64,000 bases of DNA from Staphylococcus equorum (GCF_001747895.1 NZ_LNNB01000018.1:83874-147873), one strand, 5' to 3'; shown: positions 41,933-51,417, numbered from the stretch's first letter. The notes: generated from the letters alone by a model not told the origin. Numbers and translations are program-made.

Positions 41933-42241
41933 TTAACTAATAAATACATTTATGATAAGCATAGCTAGACCAAAGTAAATATAAAGCGGTTTAACTTTAT
42001 TTTTTTCTAATAGAGAAAGTTGAATCATTGCTATTCCTAATAATATTAAAGTTCCTTCAAAATTTGACAGTTCAATAATTTTCAAAAGCCCTATGACTGC
42101 AAATATAATTAATAAAACACTATTTAACATTAAAAACATAGCAGTTATTTTCTTCTTTAATCCTTCCGACTCGTTACGATCTATGAATAAAAACCACAAA
42201 CTTATGGCAATACCATAAACCAGTGAAAGTATTGCTATCAT
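41933..42241 (-). CDS. Four-helix small membrane protein, 102 aa
   Basis: Four hydrophobic segments (MIAILSLVYGIAISLWFLFI; ITAMFLMLNSVLLIIFAVIG; GTLILLGIAMIQLSLL; PLYIYFGLAMLIINVFI). The frame opens at 42286, but AAGGAG lies nine bases before the ATG at 42241, which is taken as start. Member of the 42-kb cluster. No family recognised. Confidence 0.68.
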   Translation of the reverse strand: MIAILSLVYGIAISLWFLFIDRNESEGLKKKITAMFLMLNSVLLIIFAVIGLLKIIELSNFEGTLILLGIAMIQLSLLEKNKVKPLYIYFGLAMLIINVFIS

Positions 42242-42272
42242 ATTTTTAATCTCCTTATCTACATTTATTATA

Positions 42273-42458
42273 TTATCCATCATCATTCTTTTTTATTTTT
42301 AAAAAGACAAAGCAATAATAGATAGAAATTACCCAGGAAATACTTACAAATATAAGTACTATATAGTCTTTATCTGCAATGCATTTGGGCACAGCAATAG
42401 CTACTAAAATAGTAAATAAAATAATGGCTATGACAGTTGTTAACTCAATTATTTTCAT
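42273..42458 (-). CDS. Small two-helix membrane protein, 61 aa
   Basis: MKIIELTTVIAIILFTILVAI, short loop PKCIADKDYIVL, then FVSISWVISIYYCFVFLKIKK. Ribosome site AAGGAG. A broken paralog lies at 60536-60727, where the same SIS-W-VISIY-CF-FLK tail is found with the Trp codon changed to TGA. Function unknown. Confidence 0.7.
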   Translation of the reverse strand: MKIIELTTVIAIILFTILVAIAVPKCIADKDYIVLIFVSISWVISIYYCFVFLKIKKNDDG

Positions 42459-42481
42459 TTTATATAATCTCCTTGACGCTT

Positions 42482-42676
42482 TTAACTATTCTCCGAATTA
42501 TTACGCTTTTTTGGAGCGACGATATCACTTAAGATACCGATAGCAGCAAAACTTAATACGAATGCTAGTGACCAACCTGCAGAAATCCAGTCAGTCGACA
42601 GTAATAATATGCCGTAAACGATGGCGTAGATAATTAGCCCTATATGTATGTAAAACCTTAATTTATTTTTATTCAT
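42482..42676 (-). CDS. Small two-helix membrane protein, 64 aa
   Basis: MNKNKLRFYIHIGLIIYAIV… with two hydrophobic segments and a basic tail (APKKRNNSENS). Ribosome site GGAGAGG, nine bases before the ATG. First gene of the 42-kb cluster, 23 nt before the next. A decayed paralog lies at 60922-61088 (KLR-YFH, VYGILLLS, TD-I, FVL-F, DIV motifs). Function unknown; size and layout recall immunity or small-multimembrane helper proteins. Confidence 0.72.
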   Translation of the reverse strand: MNKNKLRFYIHIGLIIYAIVYGILLLSTDWISAGWSLAFVLSFAAIGILSDIVAPKKRNNSENS

Positions 42677-43027
42677 ATGTTAAAACCTCTCCACAATATG
42701 CTATGTAATTTAGTATCCCAGTAAATGACTGTTTAAAACACTTTATATTTAAATTAACACATATTATTTCAACTTTATACTTTATTTTGAATATATCTTT
42801 GAAAATTTAAAGTATTATAAAAATAAAAGGGATTAGTTACTAATAGTCTTTTTTCTTTACGAAAAATTCAATTTGGCTGTTGCTAATGACTTTCAGTTAT
42901 CCGTTTCATGATAATTTTAAATTATTCTAAATAACATAGCCGTATACATACTTTATTGGAAAAACAATCAGCTATTCTTCTATTATTCGTAACTTTTCTT
43001 AAATTCGCACAAATCTTTGTATTAATT

Positions 43028-43050
43028 ATGTAAACGATTACAAATATAAT
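43028..43050 (+). promoter_or_regulatory. cre site overlapping the gut operon promoter
   Basis: ATGTAAACGATTACA (43028-43042) is a full match to the cre consensus and ends 3 bp before a -10 box TATAAT (43045-43050). The -35 region (TTAATT) is poor, which fits a promoter needing an activator (GutR/GutM). CcpA bound here would block RNA polymerase. The rest of 42677-43085 is AT-rich without other clear sites. Confidence 0.75.
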
Positions 43051-43085
43051 GGGAACAAATCAATTTTAATAGGAGGATATAAGTT

Positions 43086-43880
43086 ATGGATAGTTGGTTA
43101 GATTTAGAAAGCAAAATTATAATTGTTACAGGTGGGAGTTCAGGTATAGGAAACGAAATCGTTAATAACTTATTAGATAATGGTGCAATAGTTTATAATG
43201 CAGATTTGAAAAATAGTGAAGTAAATAACGGAAATTACAACTTTTTACAAGTAGATGTAACAAATCGAGACATCGTACAAGATGCTGTAGATGAAGTTTA
43301 TTCAAAAGAAGGTAAGATAGATGTTTTAATCAACAATGCGGGGATTAATTTACCACGTATGCTAGTTGATGAGAAAGAAGAGCATCCTGAATATGAAATC
43401 AATAACAAAGATTTGGACTTTATGTTTGATGTGAACCTAAAAGGGCCTATCTGGTTCAGCCAGGCAGTTGCTAAATATTTTATTAAACAAAACCAAGGAC
43501 ACATTATTAATATTTCCAGTGAGGCAGGTCAAGAAGGTTCTGAGGGACAAAGTATTTATTCAGCAACTAAAGCTGCATTAATTGGTTTGACCAGAAGTTG
43601 GGCTAAGGAATTAGGTAAATACAATGTTAGTGTTGTTGCTATTGCACCAGGAATAATTGAAGAAACTGGATTACGTACCTCACAATATGAAGAAGCATTA
43701 GCGTATAGTCGAAATACAACTGTAGATCAATTAAATGGGGATTATTCTAAATCCATTCCTCTAAAAAGAGTGGGGCAATTGAAAGAAATTGCTAATTTAG
43801 TATGTTATTTGAGTTCAAGTAAATCAAGTTATATAACTGGTACAACAATTAACATTTCAGGTGGTAAATCCAGAGGATAA
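43086..43880 (+). CDS. gutF: Sorbitol-6-phosphate 2-dehydrogenase (SDR)
   Basis: Oxidises sorbitol-6-phosphate, produced by the PTS encoded downstream, to fructose-6-phosphate with NAD+. 264-aa short-chain dehydrogenase: TGGSSGIG (15-22), NNAG (~84-87), catalytic Ser in NISSEAGQ and YSATK (Tyr/Lys, ~157-161). An Asp after the second strand (NADLK) favours NAD. Ribosome site AGGAGG. First gene of gutFRMCBA, the same order as in the Lacticaseibacillus casei sorbitol operon. Confidence 0.9.
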   Translation: MDSWLDLESKIIIVTGGSSGIGNEIVNNLLDNGAIVYNADLKNSEVNNGNYNFLQVDVTNRDIVQDAVDEVYSKEGKIDVLINNAGINLPRMLVDEKEEHPEYEINNKDLDFMFDVNLKGPIWFSQAVAKYFIKQNQGHIINISSEAGQEGSEGQSIYSATKAALIGLTRSWAKELGKYNVSVVAIAPGIIEETGLRTSQYEEALAYSRNTTVDQLNGDYSKSIPLKRVGQLKEIANLVCYLSSSKSSYITGTTINISGGKSRG

Positions 43881-43902
43881 CCCCATAAGATAGGGGGAAA
43901 TT

Positions 43903-45786
43903 ATGAAATTAAGTGAGAAACATATAAAAATAGTTGAATTACTGCTCAATGATAGTATTTCTCTTGAGAAATTATCATTTAATATAGAAGTTTCAGAAAA
44001 AACTATTTTAAATTATATAAAACAAATTAATCATTACTTTGATGATTTGGTTGTCATATCTAAATATCATAGAACTCTAACTCTTTATATCAAAAAAGAA
44101 CAAGCTTTTTTTAATCACTTTGAAGATTTAGTAAGAAACACTGAAGAAAATAACTTCTCCAATTATAACGCAATGGTCGATATATTTTTTCAAATATTAA
44201 AAAATGATCCTATTACTATTGATGATCTTGCAGAGTATTATTTTATGAGTAAAACGAGCGTGAATAATTTATTGAGTAATCTAAAAACAGAAATTGATGA
44301 ATACGATGTTTCAGTCATAGGTAAACCCAACGTAGGATTATCTATCGGTGGGTTTGAGTATGATATTCGAAAATTAATTATTGAGAAATTCATAGATCGG
44401 TATAACAATACTGAAATAGAGTATGAATTATTTATACATTTAACTAAACTTCGCGAGACGTTAAAGCTTGATGAACAATCTTATACGCGTTTTCTTGTTT
44501 CGATAATGGTGACAATAGAGCGGATAGAAGAAAGCGAACTCATAGATGATGATATCACTTTAGACAATCATATTTTCTCTTCAAATGACTATAAAGAAAT
44601 ACTTTTTATTCGAGATTATTTGAATGAAAAATATACAAATATTGATGTAGATAAAGAGATGATTTTAATCGTCATACAATTAATGGGACGACGTGCCTCT
44701 ATATTAGATGAATTAATTTCATCCACAGATGAAGCACTAATTAATCGTATTATTTCAAACACAGTAGATGACGTTATTGAAAATTTTGCAATAGAAATAG
44801 ATTATTCGTTATTTACCAAAGATATACGGTTACATATAAAACATTTAATTAACCGTATGCTTTTTGACATTAGACTTAATAACGAAATTTCTTATGATAT
44901 GAAACAACGTTTTCCCTTTGCTTATGAATTGTCAAAAGTATTAGGTGAGAATATCACGAAAGAGATTGGTTTGGATGTTTCAGAACAAGAATTAGGATTC
45001 TTAACCATTTATTTTAGTATTTATTTGGAGCAATTAGAACAAGAATTAAATGAAATTTCCAATATTGCAATTTTGACAGATTATGGATTAAGTACCATTA
45101 AACTGTTAAAGAATAATTTGTTTAAAGTTTTTGGACCGAACATCAATATTACTACGATTGAAAAGGCAGAATTTAATGAACATGTAGTAAATGATTATGA
45201 ACTAATTATATCAACGACCAAAGAAAACCGACTTTTCAATAGAGTTATTTATATAGAAGATGCATTTGATGAACAATTATTAAAACTCAAAGTAGAACAA
45301 TTTTTAATATATAAAGATTTAAAAAGTAAAACCATTTTTAACAAAAGTGTCATTGTTGACTGCATGACTGATAAAGATTTGCATTATATAAATGACCTAC
45401 TTAGTTATGAAGAAGTAATTGGAAAAATGGTAGATATTTTATATCACGAAAGTAAAGTTGATGAGACTTTCAAAGCACATATTATCGAAAGAGAAAAAAG
45501 AAAATCTACAGTTAATAAAAGTCTAGGATTCCCACATGCCAGTCAAAATCGAGAAGGTATATATATTAAAATCGCAATTTTAGAAAAAGGGTGTATCGAT
45601 TATCCTGAATTAAAAATTGTCGTGCTTATAGCTACTCCTGAAAGAGTTGTAAATGAAGCATTATTAATTCGAACATATGAAGAAATATTGAATTTATCAA
45701 CAAATGCATTTTTAATTAATAAGTTTTCCCAGAAAACTACCTTTGCTGATTTTGCACAATTATTAAATCAAGAAATGAGGAATTAA
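43903..45786 (+). CDS. gutR: GutR, PRD-type transcriptional activator of sorbitol genes
   Basis: 627 aa. N-terminal helix-turn-helix (SLEKLSFNIEVSEKTILNYI), second winged-helix (TIDDLAEYYFMSKTSVNNLL), two PTS-regulation domains (~170-390; phosphorylatable His in LHIKHLINR), an EIIB-like region (~390-480) and a C-terminal EIIA-like domain with LGFPHAS. Activity should be tuned by HPr and EII(Gut) phosphorylation, so that sorbitol transport switches it on. 22 nt after gutF, 3 nt before gutM. Confidence 0.9.
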   Translation: MKLSEKHIKIVELLLNDSISLEKLSFNIEVSEKTILNYIKQINHYFDDLVVISKYHRTLTLYIKKEQAFFNHFEDLVRNTEENNFSNYNAMVDIFFQILKNDPITIDDLAEYYFMSKTSVNNLLSNLKTEIDEYDVSVIGKPNVGLSIGGFEYDIRKLIIEKFIDRYNNTEIEYELFIHLTKLRETLKLDEQSYTRFLVSIMVTIERIEESELIDDDITLDNHIFSSNDYKEILFIRDYLNEKYTNIDVDKEMILIVIQLMGRRASILDELISSTDEALINRIISNTVDDVIENFAIEIDYSLFTKDIRLHIKHLINRMLFDIRLNNEISYDMKQRFPFAYELSKVLGENITKEIGLDVSEQELGFLTIYFSIYLEQLEQELNEISNIAILTDYGLSTIKLLKNNLFKVFGPNINITTIEKAEFNEHVVNDYELIISTTKENRLFNRVIYIEDAFDEQLLKLKVEQFLIYKDLKSKTIFNKSVIVDCMTDKDLHYINDLLSYEEVIGKMVDILYHESKVDETFKAHIIEREKRKSTVNKSLGFPHASQNREGIYIKIAILEKGCIDYPELKIVVLIATPERVVNEALLIRTYEEILNLSTNAFLINKFSQKTTFADFAQLLNQEMRN

Positions 45787-45789
45787 GTT

Positions 45790-46263
45790 ATGTTTTTCAT
45801 CATACTCATCGTATTAGCTGCAGTTGGTTTTGTTGTTCAATATTTATTGGGGCTTTTACAGATAAAAAATTTCACGAAAAATTATACAGATTTACGTAGT
45901 AATGGCCGCGTAGCGATTGGGAGAAGACCCTCAATATTTAAAGCAGGAACATTAGTGTTGTTTCAATTAAACGGGAAAAATGAAGTTGAAGAAGCCCGTT
46001 ACATGCAAGGGGTAACAGTATTTTCTAAATTTCGTAAGCTAGAAGGGTTAGAAGGTTTTAAATTAAATAAAGTTACTGATAAAGATTTAAAAAAATACAA
46101 TAAATTACTAGTTAAAGCAATATTAGATGCTCAACACACACTCAATATTATTGATAAGGGTGGAGAAATTGAAAAAATTCCATCGCCTTTGATGAAAGCA
46201 GTTAAAAAGGTAAATAAATTATTTAAAAATGAAAGGGGTATGAAACATGGATTACATCGTTAA
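45790..46263 (+). CDS. gutM: GutM, sorbitol operon activator protein
   Basis: 157 aa with one N-terminal membrane helix (FFIILIVLAAVGFVVQYLLG) and a cytoplasmic domain containing the GutM-family segment VAIGRRPSIFKAGTLVLFQL. In other bacteria it co-activates the operon. Overlaps gutC by 17 nt. Confidence 0.88.
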   Translation: MFFIILIVLAAVGFVVQYLLGLLQIKNFTKNYTDLRSNGRVAIGRRPSIFKAGTLVLFQLNGKNEVEEARYMQGVTVFSKFRKLEGLEGFKLNKVTDKDLKKYNKLLVKAILDAQHTLNIIDKGGEIEKIPSPLMKAVKKVNKLFKNERGMKHGLHR

Positions 46264-46798
46264 ATTCGCAGAAGGCTTTATAAAATTATTCCAAACGGGA
46301 GCCGATACATTTATTGATTGGATGGGGACAATAGTTCCCTTAGTACTTATGTTATTAATAGCTATGAATACGCTAATTCAACTTATAGGTGAAGACCGTA
46401 TTAATATTATTGCACAAAAATCAGCACGTAATCCTTTTATGAGATATTTAGTTTTACCATTTTTAGGATCATTTATGTTAGCAAATCCAATGGTTCATTC
46501 ATTAGGAAGATTTATGCCAGAAAAATACAAGCCGAGTTATTATGCATCTGCAGCACAGTTTGCGCATACAAGTAATGGGATATTTCCACATATAAACCCA
46601 GCTGAATTATTTATTTTTTTAGGTATTGCAAACGGAATACAACAATTAGGTTTACCAACAGCTGACTTAGCAGTGCGTTACTTATTAGTAGGTTTAGTAA
46701 TGAACTTTATTGGTGGTTGGATTACTGACTTCACAACAAGTTACGTAGAAAAACAACAAAAAGTTAAACTAAGTAAAGAAATCAATTTGGAAGGTTGA
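46247..46798 (+). CDS. gutC: PTS sorbitol EIIC component (EIIC2-type)
   Basis: 183-aa integral membrane subunit (SrlA/GutA-type) with FIDWMGTIVPLVLMLLIAMN, NPFMRYLVLPFLGSFMLANP and HTSNGIFPHINPAELFIFLG. Part of the sorbitol-specific enzyme II. Ends in TGA 1 nt before the gutB frame. Confidence 0.93.
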   Translation: MDYIVKFAEGFIKLFQTGADTFIDWMGTIVPLVLMLLIAMNTLIQLIGEDRINIIAQKSARNPFMRYLVLPFLGSFMLANPMVHSLGRFMPEKYKPSYYASAAQFAHTSNGIFPHINPAELFIFLGIANGIQQLGLPTADLAVRYLLVGLVMNFIGGWITDFTTSYVEKQQKVKLSKEINLEG

Positions 46799-46799
46799 G

Positions 46800-47825
46800 G
46801 TGAAAAAAATGAGTAAACAAGTAGAAATTGTAAAGGGCTCTGGAGGATTTGGTGGTCCGTTAAAAATTGGTGTAACAGGCAAAAAGAATAAATTAGTTTA
46901 TATAACTGGTGGCCATAAACCTGCAGTTGTTGATAAAATTGCTGATATTACAGGAGCAGAGGTCATTAACGGTTTTGAGACATCAGTGCCAGACGAAGAA
47001 ATAATGGCAACTGTTATAGATTGTGGTGGGACACTAAGATGTGGTATTTATCCTAAAAAAGGAATACCTACTATCAATATTATGGCTACAGGTAAGAGTG
47101 GACCTTTACGTCAATATATTACGGAAGATATTTATGTTTCTAAAGTAGATGAAGGACAAGTATCAGAAGTATCAGAAACAGAAGAAGCGTTTTTGCGTGC
47201 TAGTTCAACTCAAGAAGAGAATACATCATCTGAAAAGGTAGATGGGACTTATTCTAAAGATAAAAAAATTATGGAAACACGTGAAGGAGAAGTAAACAAG
47301 TCATTCTTAACTAAAATTGGTTTGGGTGCAGGTAAGGTTATAAACACTTTTTACCAAGCTGCACGTGATGCTGTAGATACAATGCTACATACCATACTTC
47401 CATTTATGGGATTCGTAGCGTTATTGATTGGTATTATTCAAGGATCTGGTATCGGTGACCTTTTCGCACAAATTATGTCACCTCTTGCTGGAAATATATG
47501 GGGGCTGTTAGCTATAGGATTCATTTGTTCATTGCCATTCTTAAGTCCATTACTTGGACCAGGCGGGGTTATTGGACAAGTATTAGGTACACTAATAGGT
47601 GTGGAAATTGGTAAGGGCAATATTCCACCTAACTTAGCCTTACCAGCTTTGTTTGCAATTAATACACAAAATGGCGCTGATTTTATCCCTGTAGGTTTAG
47701 GATTAGCAGAAGCGGAAACAAAAACGATTGAAGTAGGCGTTCCATCTGTTTTATATTCAAGGTTCTTGAACGGTATGCCTCGTGTATTTGTAGCTTGGCT
47801 CGCAAGTTTTGGTCTATATAAATAA
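46800..47825 (+). CDS. gutB: PTS sorbitol EIIBC component
   Basis: 341 aa: N-terminal EIIB with the phospho-acceptor Cys in IDCGGTLRCGIYPKKG (~80-92) and a C-terminal EIIC part (DTMLHTILPFMGFVALLIG, FLSPLLGPGGVIGQVLGTLI). The linker at ~115-155 is hydrophilic, Glu/Ser-rich and without structure. The start could be the ATG at 46809 (MSKQVEIVKG) as well; GGTTGAGG lies before 46800-46810. Confidence 0.93.
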   Translation: MKKMSKQVEIVKGSGGFGGPLKIGVTGKKNKLVYITGGHKPAVVDKIADITGAEVINGFETSVPDEEIMATVIDCGGTLRCGIYPKKGIPTINIMATGKSGPLRQYITEDIYVSKVDEGQVSEVSETEEAFLRASSTQEENTSSEKVDGTYSKDKKIMETREGEVNKSFLTKIGLGAGKVINTFYQAARDAVDTMLHTILPFMGFVALLIGIIQGSGIGDLFAQIMSPLAGNIWGLLAIGFICSLPFLSPLLGPGGVIGQVLGTLIGVEIGKGNIPPNLALPALFAINTQNGADFIPVGLGLAEAETKTIEVGVPSVLYSRFLNGMPRVFVAWLASFGLYK

Positions 47826-47846
47826 AATTAAGAAAGGATTTTAAAA

Positions 47847-48197
47847 TTGTATAAAACGTTAGTAAAAAAAATTGGGCAAGATGCTGGAGCATTTGAAGAA
47901 GAAAAAATGATTATATTATTTGGAGACAATGCCCCTAAAGAATTAGCGGATTACTGCTACATTATTGAAGTACAATCTGTTGAAGATAGTATTACTGAGG
48001 AGCAAAATTTTTATATTGATAATACAGCATTTGATATTACCAAAGTAGGTTCAGCAGTTAATAAAAATTTAAATGATTTAGGTCACATTACGATAAAATT
48101 TGATGGTAGCACAGTGGAAGAACAATCTGGCACATTATATATTGAAGATAAGGATATTCCAATCATTAAAGAAGGTTCAAAGATAGTAATAGAGTAA
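47847..48197 (+). CDS. gutA: PTS sorbitol EIIA component
   Basis: 116-aa cytoplasmic phosphocarrier that passes phosphate from HPr to EIIB. The family His is in LNDLGHITIKFDG (~78-90). Starts with TTG, preceded by AGAAAGGA at ~9 nt. Last gene of the operon, followed by a terminator. Confidence 0.9.
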   Translation: MYKTLVKKIGQDAGAFEEEKMIILFGDNAPKELADYCYIIEVQSVEDSITEEQNFYIDNTAFDITKVGSAVNKNLNDLGHITIKFDGSTVEEQSGTLYIEDKDIPIIKEGSKIVIE

Positions 48198-48340
48198 TTC
48201 CAATTAATTCCCGGGAAATAATCTACTTATTAATAGTTTTGATTATATTAACTTTAAGTATATCTAAAAAATTAAAATATTAATGTAATGAAAAAGATTA
48301 TACCCACGAAAAATATGCACAAATTAATCTAGACAGACTA

Positions 48341-48370
48341 AGGTAGCTCATAGAGTTACCTTTTTATTTG
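48341..48370 (+). terminator. Terminator of the gut operon
   Basis: AGGTAGCTC / GAGTTACCT stem (48341-48349 with 48357-48365 approx.) followed by T5. Located about 145 nt after gutA. Confidence 0.7.
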
Positions 48371-48458
48371 GATTTGTGACTCAAGTCGATATAAATATTA
48401 TCGTTTTCATTTATAAACCGATACAATTATCTTAATTATGGTTAAAGGGGAATTTATA

Positions 48459-49259
48459 ATGGATATTAAACTGGTTGTTGCGGACATGGATGGCACATTT
48501 TTAAATAATGATAGTCAATTTAATAGTGAATCGTTCCAATTATTAAAAGAGAATTGCGAGAAACACAATATTCGGTTTGTATTTTGTACGGGGAAACAGT
48601 GTGAGCGTGTCGAGAGTATTATTGGGGATTTAGCACAAAATACGTTTATCGTAGGAGATAGCGCAACAAGAATTAAATTTAACGGTGATTTTATTTATAA
48701 TGCCACGATTGAAAATAAGAAAGCTAAAGAAATTATACAAGTGATCAAAGATATTGATCCAACGCAAACGGTACTTGCATGCACCGCATCAGGCGCGTAT
48801 GTCTTACAAGACACACTAGAATCAGAGAAGAAATTGGTACATGGATCGTTCCAAAATGTAATTTATATTAATAATTATGACGAAATTGAAGAAGATATTT
48901 TAAAAATTTCTGTGCATGATGCAACAGGTAAGTGTAAAGAGACTGCTAATCAAATTAAACACTATGAGTCGGAGGTTTATATCATCGCATCTGATGAAGA
49001 ATGGATTGATATTGCAGATTTGGGAGTTAACAAGGGAACGACAATTAACCGAATTCAAAGTTTACTGCAAATCAGCCCTTCAGAAACTATTGCATTTGGC
49101 GATGGATTAAATGATATTGATTTATTTAAAGCAGCGAAATATAAAGTGGCCATGGATAATGCTTACCCAGAGTTGAAAGCAGAGGCCAATTTAATAGCAA
49201 TAAATAATAATGCTGATGGCGTAGTACAAACATTGAATTTATTATTAAATTTTAAATAA
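48459..49259 (+). CDS. Cof-type HAD hydrolase (sugar-phosphate phosphatase family)
   Basis: 266 aa. HAD motif I VVADMDGTFL (7-16), motif III Lys in DLGVNKGTTINRI and motif IV AFGDGLNDIDLF; the C2-cap subfamily (Cof/YwpJ-like). Dephosphorylates small phosphometabolites. The frame opens at 48438, but AAAGGGGAA directs translation to the ATG at 48459. Proximity to the gut operon could mean sugar-phosphate detoxification, which is an inference. Confidence 0.9.
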   Translation: MDIKLVVADMDGTFLNNDSQFNSESFQLLKENCEKHNIRFVFCTGKQCERVESIIGDLAQNTFIVGDSATRIKFNGDFIYNATIENKKAKEIIQVIKDIDPTQTVLACTASGAYVLQDTLESEKKLVHGSFQNVIYINNYDEIEEDILKISVHDATGKCKETANQIKHYESEVYIIASDEEWIDIADLGVNKGTTINRIQSLLQISPSETIAFGDGLNDIDLFKAAKYKVAMDNAYPELKAEANLIAINNNADGVVQTLNLLLNFK

Positions 49260-49371
49260 TAAAAATATATAATAGTTTTTAACATTAAGTAGTTAATTCT
49301 GTGATATTATCTATCTAGTGCATATGTTTTTTTAAACATATGAATTATATAAGATGGAGGCATAGAACATC

Positions 49372-50745
49372 ATGAGTACGAAGCAACAATCGGGCAACAA
49401 ATTAATTTTAGCTATTGTATTAAGTGTATTAACGTATTGGCTGTTTGCTCAATCGTTTATAAATATATCTACCCCAGTGCAACAAACATATCAAACAACG
49501 TCTGGTATTATTAATTTGTCAGTGAGTATTACATCTTTCGCAACTGGTATCTTTATGGTAGGCGCAGGTGATGTGTCAGACAAAATAGGAAGACTCAAAA
49601 TGACCTATTTGGGTATCATTTTAAGTATTATCGCCTCGTTATTAATCATTATTTCGGATATTACGGCACTACTTATTATAGGAAGAATCATTCAAGGTAT
49701 ATCAGCAGCCATACTCTTACCTGCAACAGTAGGTGTGCTGAAAGATCAATTTGAAGGCAAGGATTTACGTAAAGCGATTAGTTACTTAATGATCGGGACT
49801 GTTGGAGGCGTAGGTATTGCTTCATTGGTTGGTGGATTTATCGCTACATATATCAATTGGCAGTCTAACTTCATCTTGTCTATTATCATCGCTATCCTAG
49901 CATTTGTGCTATTACTTGGCACGAAAGAAGAAGCTAAGGAAGTTATCGATAATCGACCATTCGACTATATAGGTATGTTAATCTTTGCTGTTTTAATAGG
50001 AAGTATCACCTTATTTGCAACGCAAGGCTTTGAACAAGGCTGGACGAGTCCTTTTTCAATTATTTGTGGTAGTGTATTTATTATTTCTATAATTGTATTT
50101 TACTTTTTTGAACGTCGAAAGCGCGCCCCATTTATTGATTTTGCATTATTCCGTAACCGTGGGCTCGTTGGGTCTTCTTTGGTTAACTTTGTACTTAATA
50201 CAGGTATAGGGGTAACAACAGTATTTAATATGTATGCTCAGACAGAATTGGGCTTAACGCCGTTTCAATCAGGTTTAGTGACAGTGCCGTATGTCATCAT
50301 GGCAGTGTTAATGGTTCGCTTAGGGGAAAAAATATCACTGCGTCATGGCGGTAAACCAATGTTACTTGTAGGACCATTATTTCCTGCAATAGGCATTATT
50401 TTCGCCAGTTTAACCGTATTGCCATCTGACTGGTATATTGCATCTGTAACATTTGGTTTTGTTATTTTTGCTATTGGCAACGGTTTATGTGCGACACCTG
50501 GTTTAACTGTAGCTATTTTAACGATTCCAGATGAAAAAATTGGCCTAGCTTCAGGTCTGTATAAAATGACTTCTTCACTTGGTGGGGCGTTTGGCATTGC
50601 AATGAATACGACAATATTTGCTGCGGTACAAGTGACACATAGTGCAAGCGTGGCAGCGACTTGGTCTTTCATGGCTAGTATCATGTTAATGATTATTGGT
50701 GTGATTTTAGCGCAGATCATTATACCAAAAAATATAAAAGCTTAA
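49372..50745 (+). CDS. MFS efflux transporter, DHA2 (14-TM) type
   Basis: 457 aa with about 14 membrane segments. Motif A GDVSDKIGRLK lies near residue 65, and GRIIQGISAAILLPATVGVL matches motif B/C of drug:H+ antiporters (QacA/SdrM relatives). Ribosome site GATGGAGG. Exports drugs or metabolites; substrate unknown. Ends at a bidirectional terminator. Confidence 0.88.
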   Translation: MSTKQQSGNKLILAIVLSVLTYWLFAQSFINISTPVQQTYQTTSGIINLSVSITSFATGIFMVGAGDVSDKIGRLKMTYLGIILSIIASLLIIISDITALLIIGRIIQGISAAILLPATVGVLKDQFEGKDLRKAISYLMIGTVGGVGIASLVGGFIATYINWQSNFILSIIIAILAFVLLLGTKEEAKEVIDNRPFDYIGMLIFAVLIGSITLFATQGFEQGWTSPFSIICGSVFIISIIVFYFFERRKRAPFIDFALFRNRGLVGSSLVNFVLNTGIGVTTVFNMYAQTELGLTPFQSGLVTVPYVIMAVLMVRLGEKISLRHGGKPMLLVGPLFPAIGIIFASLTVLPSDWYIASVTFGFVIFAIGNGLCATPGLTVAILTIPDEKIGLASGLYKMTSSLGGAFGIAMNTTIFAAVQVTHSASVAATWSFMASIMLMIIGVILAQIIIPKNIKA

Positions 50746-50754
50746 ACACTACGA

Positions 50755-50789
50755 GAAAAAGCCAGTTGCTGCTATGCAACTGGCTTTTG
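50755..50789. terminator. Bidirectional terminator, MFS gene / FMN reductase
   Basis: AAAAGCCAGTTGC (50757-50769) / GCAACTGGCTTTT (50776-50788) perfect stem between converging genes. Confidence 0.92.
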
Positions 50790-50799
50790 ACATTGTATT

Positions 50800-51417
50800 T
50801 TATAATTGGTTACCTTCATTAGGAATAGGGTAATCCTTGAAAATTTTGGCTAAGTGCATTGTATTATAGGCGAGCATTTCAACGTGTTTTTTGGTAAATT
50901 CATTTACGTGCTCGATGTCTAAATAAGAAGGGCCTGGACCAGCTTCGCCAACCCAATAAGCGTCAACATTTGGAGGTACTGTTAAGCCAATATGAGATAG
51001 GGCGTATAGGATTGAGGCAGCTGCATTTTTTGCGCCATCTTCGTTACCAGTAACAATGGCACCACCCACTTTATTATAAAAAAAGGATTGACCACGCTCG
51101 TTGGTTAAACTTGTGCTACCATAAAGGCGTTCAATGGCAAGCGTTGCGATACTACTTTTTTCACCTAGCCATAAAGGCGTACCAATAATTAATATATCTG
51201 CGTTTTTAATTTTTTCTAAAATGAGAGGCCATTCGTCTCCGTTGCCCATATCATCAGAAATGCCATAAGAAATATTATAATCACTTAATCGAATCATCTC
51301 ACTCGTTACATTTTCTTTATGATAGATGTCAGTGACTTCTTTCGCTAACCCTTCTGTATTGGATAGTTCATCACCATGTTTTAGAGATGCATTTAAAATA
51401 ATTGCTTTCAAGGTCAT
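50800..51417 (-). CDS. NAD(P)H-dependent FMN reductase family protein
   Basis: 205-aa flavodoxin-like protein. The phosphate-binding loop is IILNASLKHGDE at the N-terminus, and GTPLWLGEKSSIATLAIERL and GGAIVTGNEDGAKN are flavin-site segments. Reduces FMN or quinones with NAD(P)H. Next to a peroxiredoxin gene on the same strand (74-nt gap), which suggests a role in redox stress. Ribosome site TGGAGG. Confidence 0.85.
   Translation of the reverse strand: MTLKAIILNASLKHGDELSNTEGLAKEVTDIYHKENVTSEMIRLSDYNISYGISDDMGNGDEWPLILEKIKNADILIIGTPLWLGEKSSIATLAIERLYGSTSLTNERGQSFFYNKVGGAIVTGNEDGAKNAAASILYALSHIGLTVPPNVDAYWVGEAGPGPSYLDIEHVNEFTKKHVEMLAYNTMHLAKIFKDYPIPNEGNQL

Noticed and set aside
50343..50720. 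Minus-strand 125-aa frame inside the MFS transporter gene
   Set aside because: Antisense shadow without a ribosome site.
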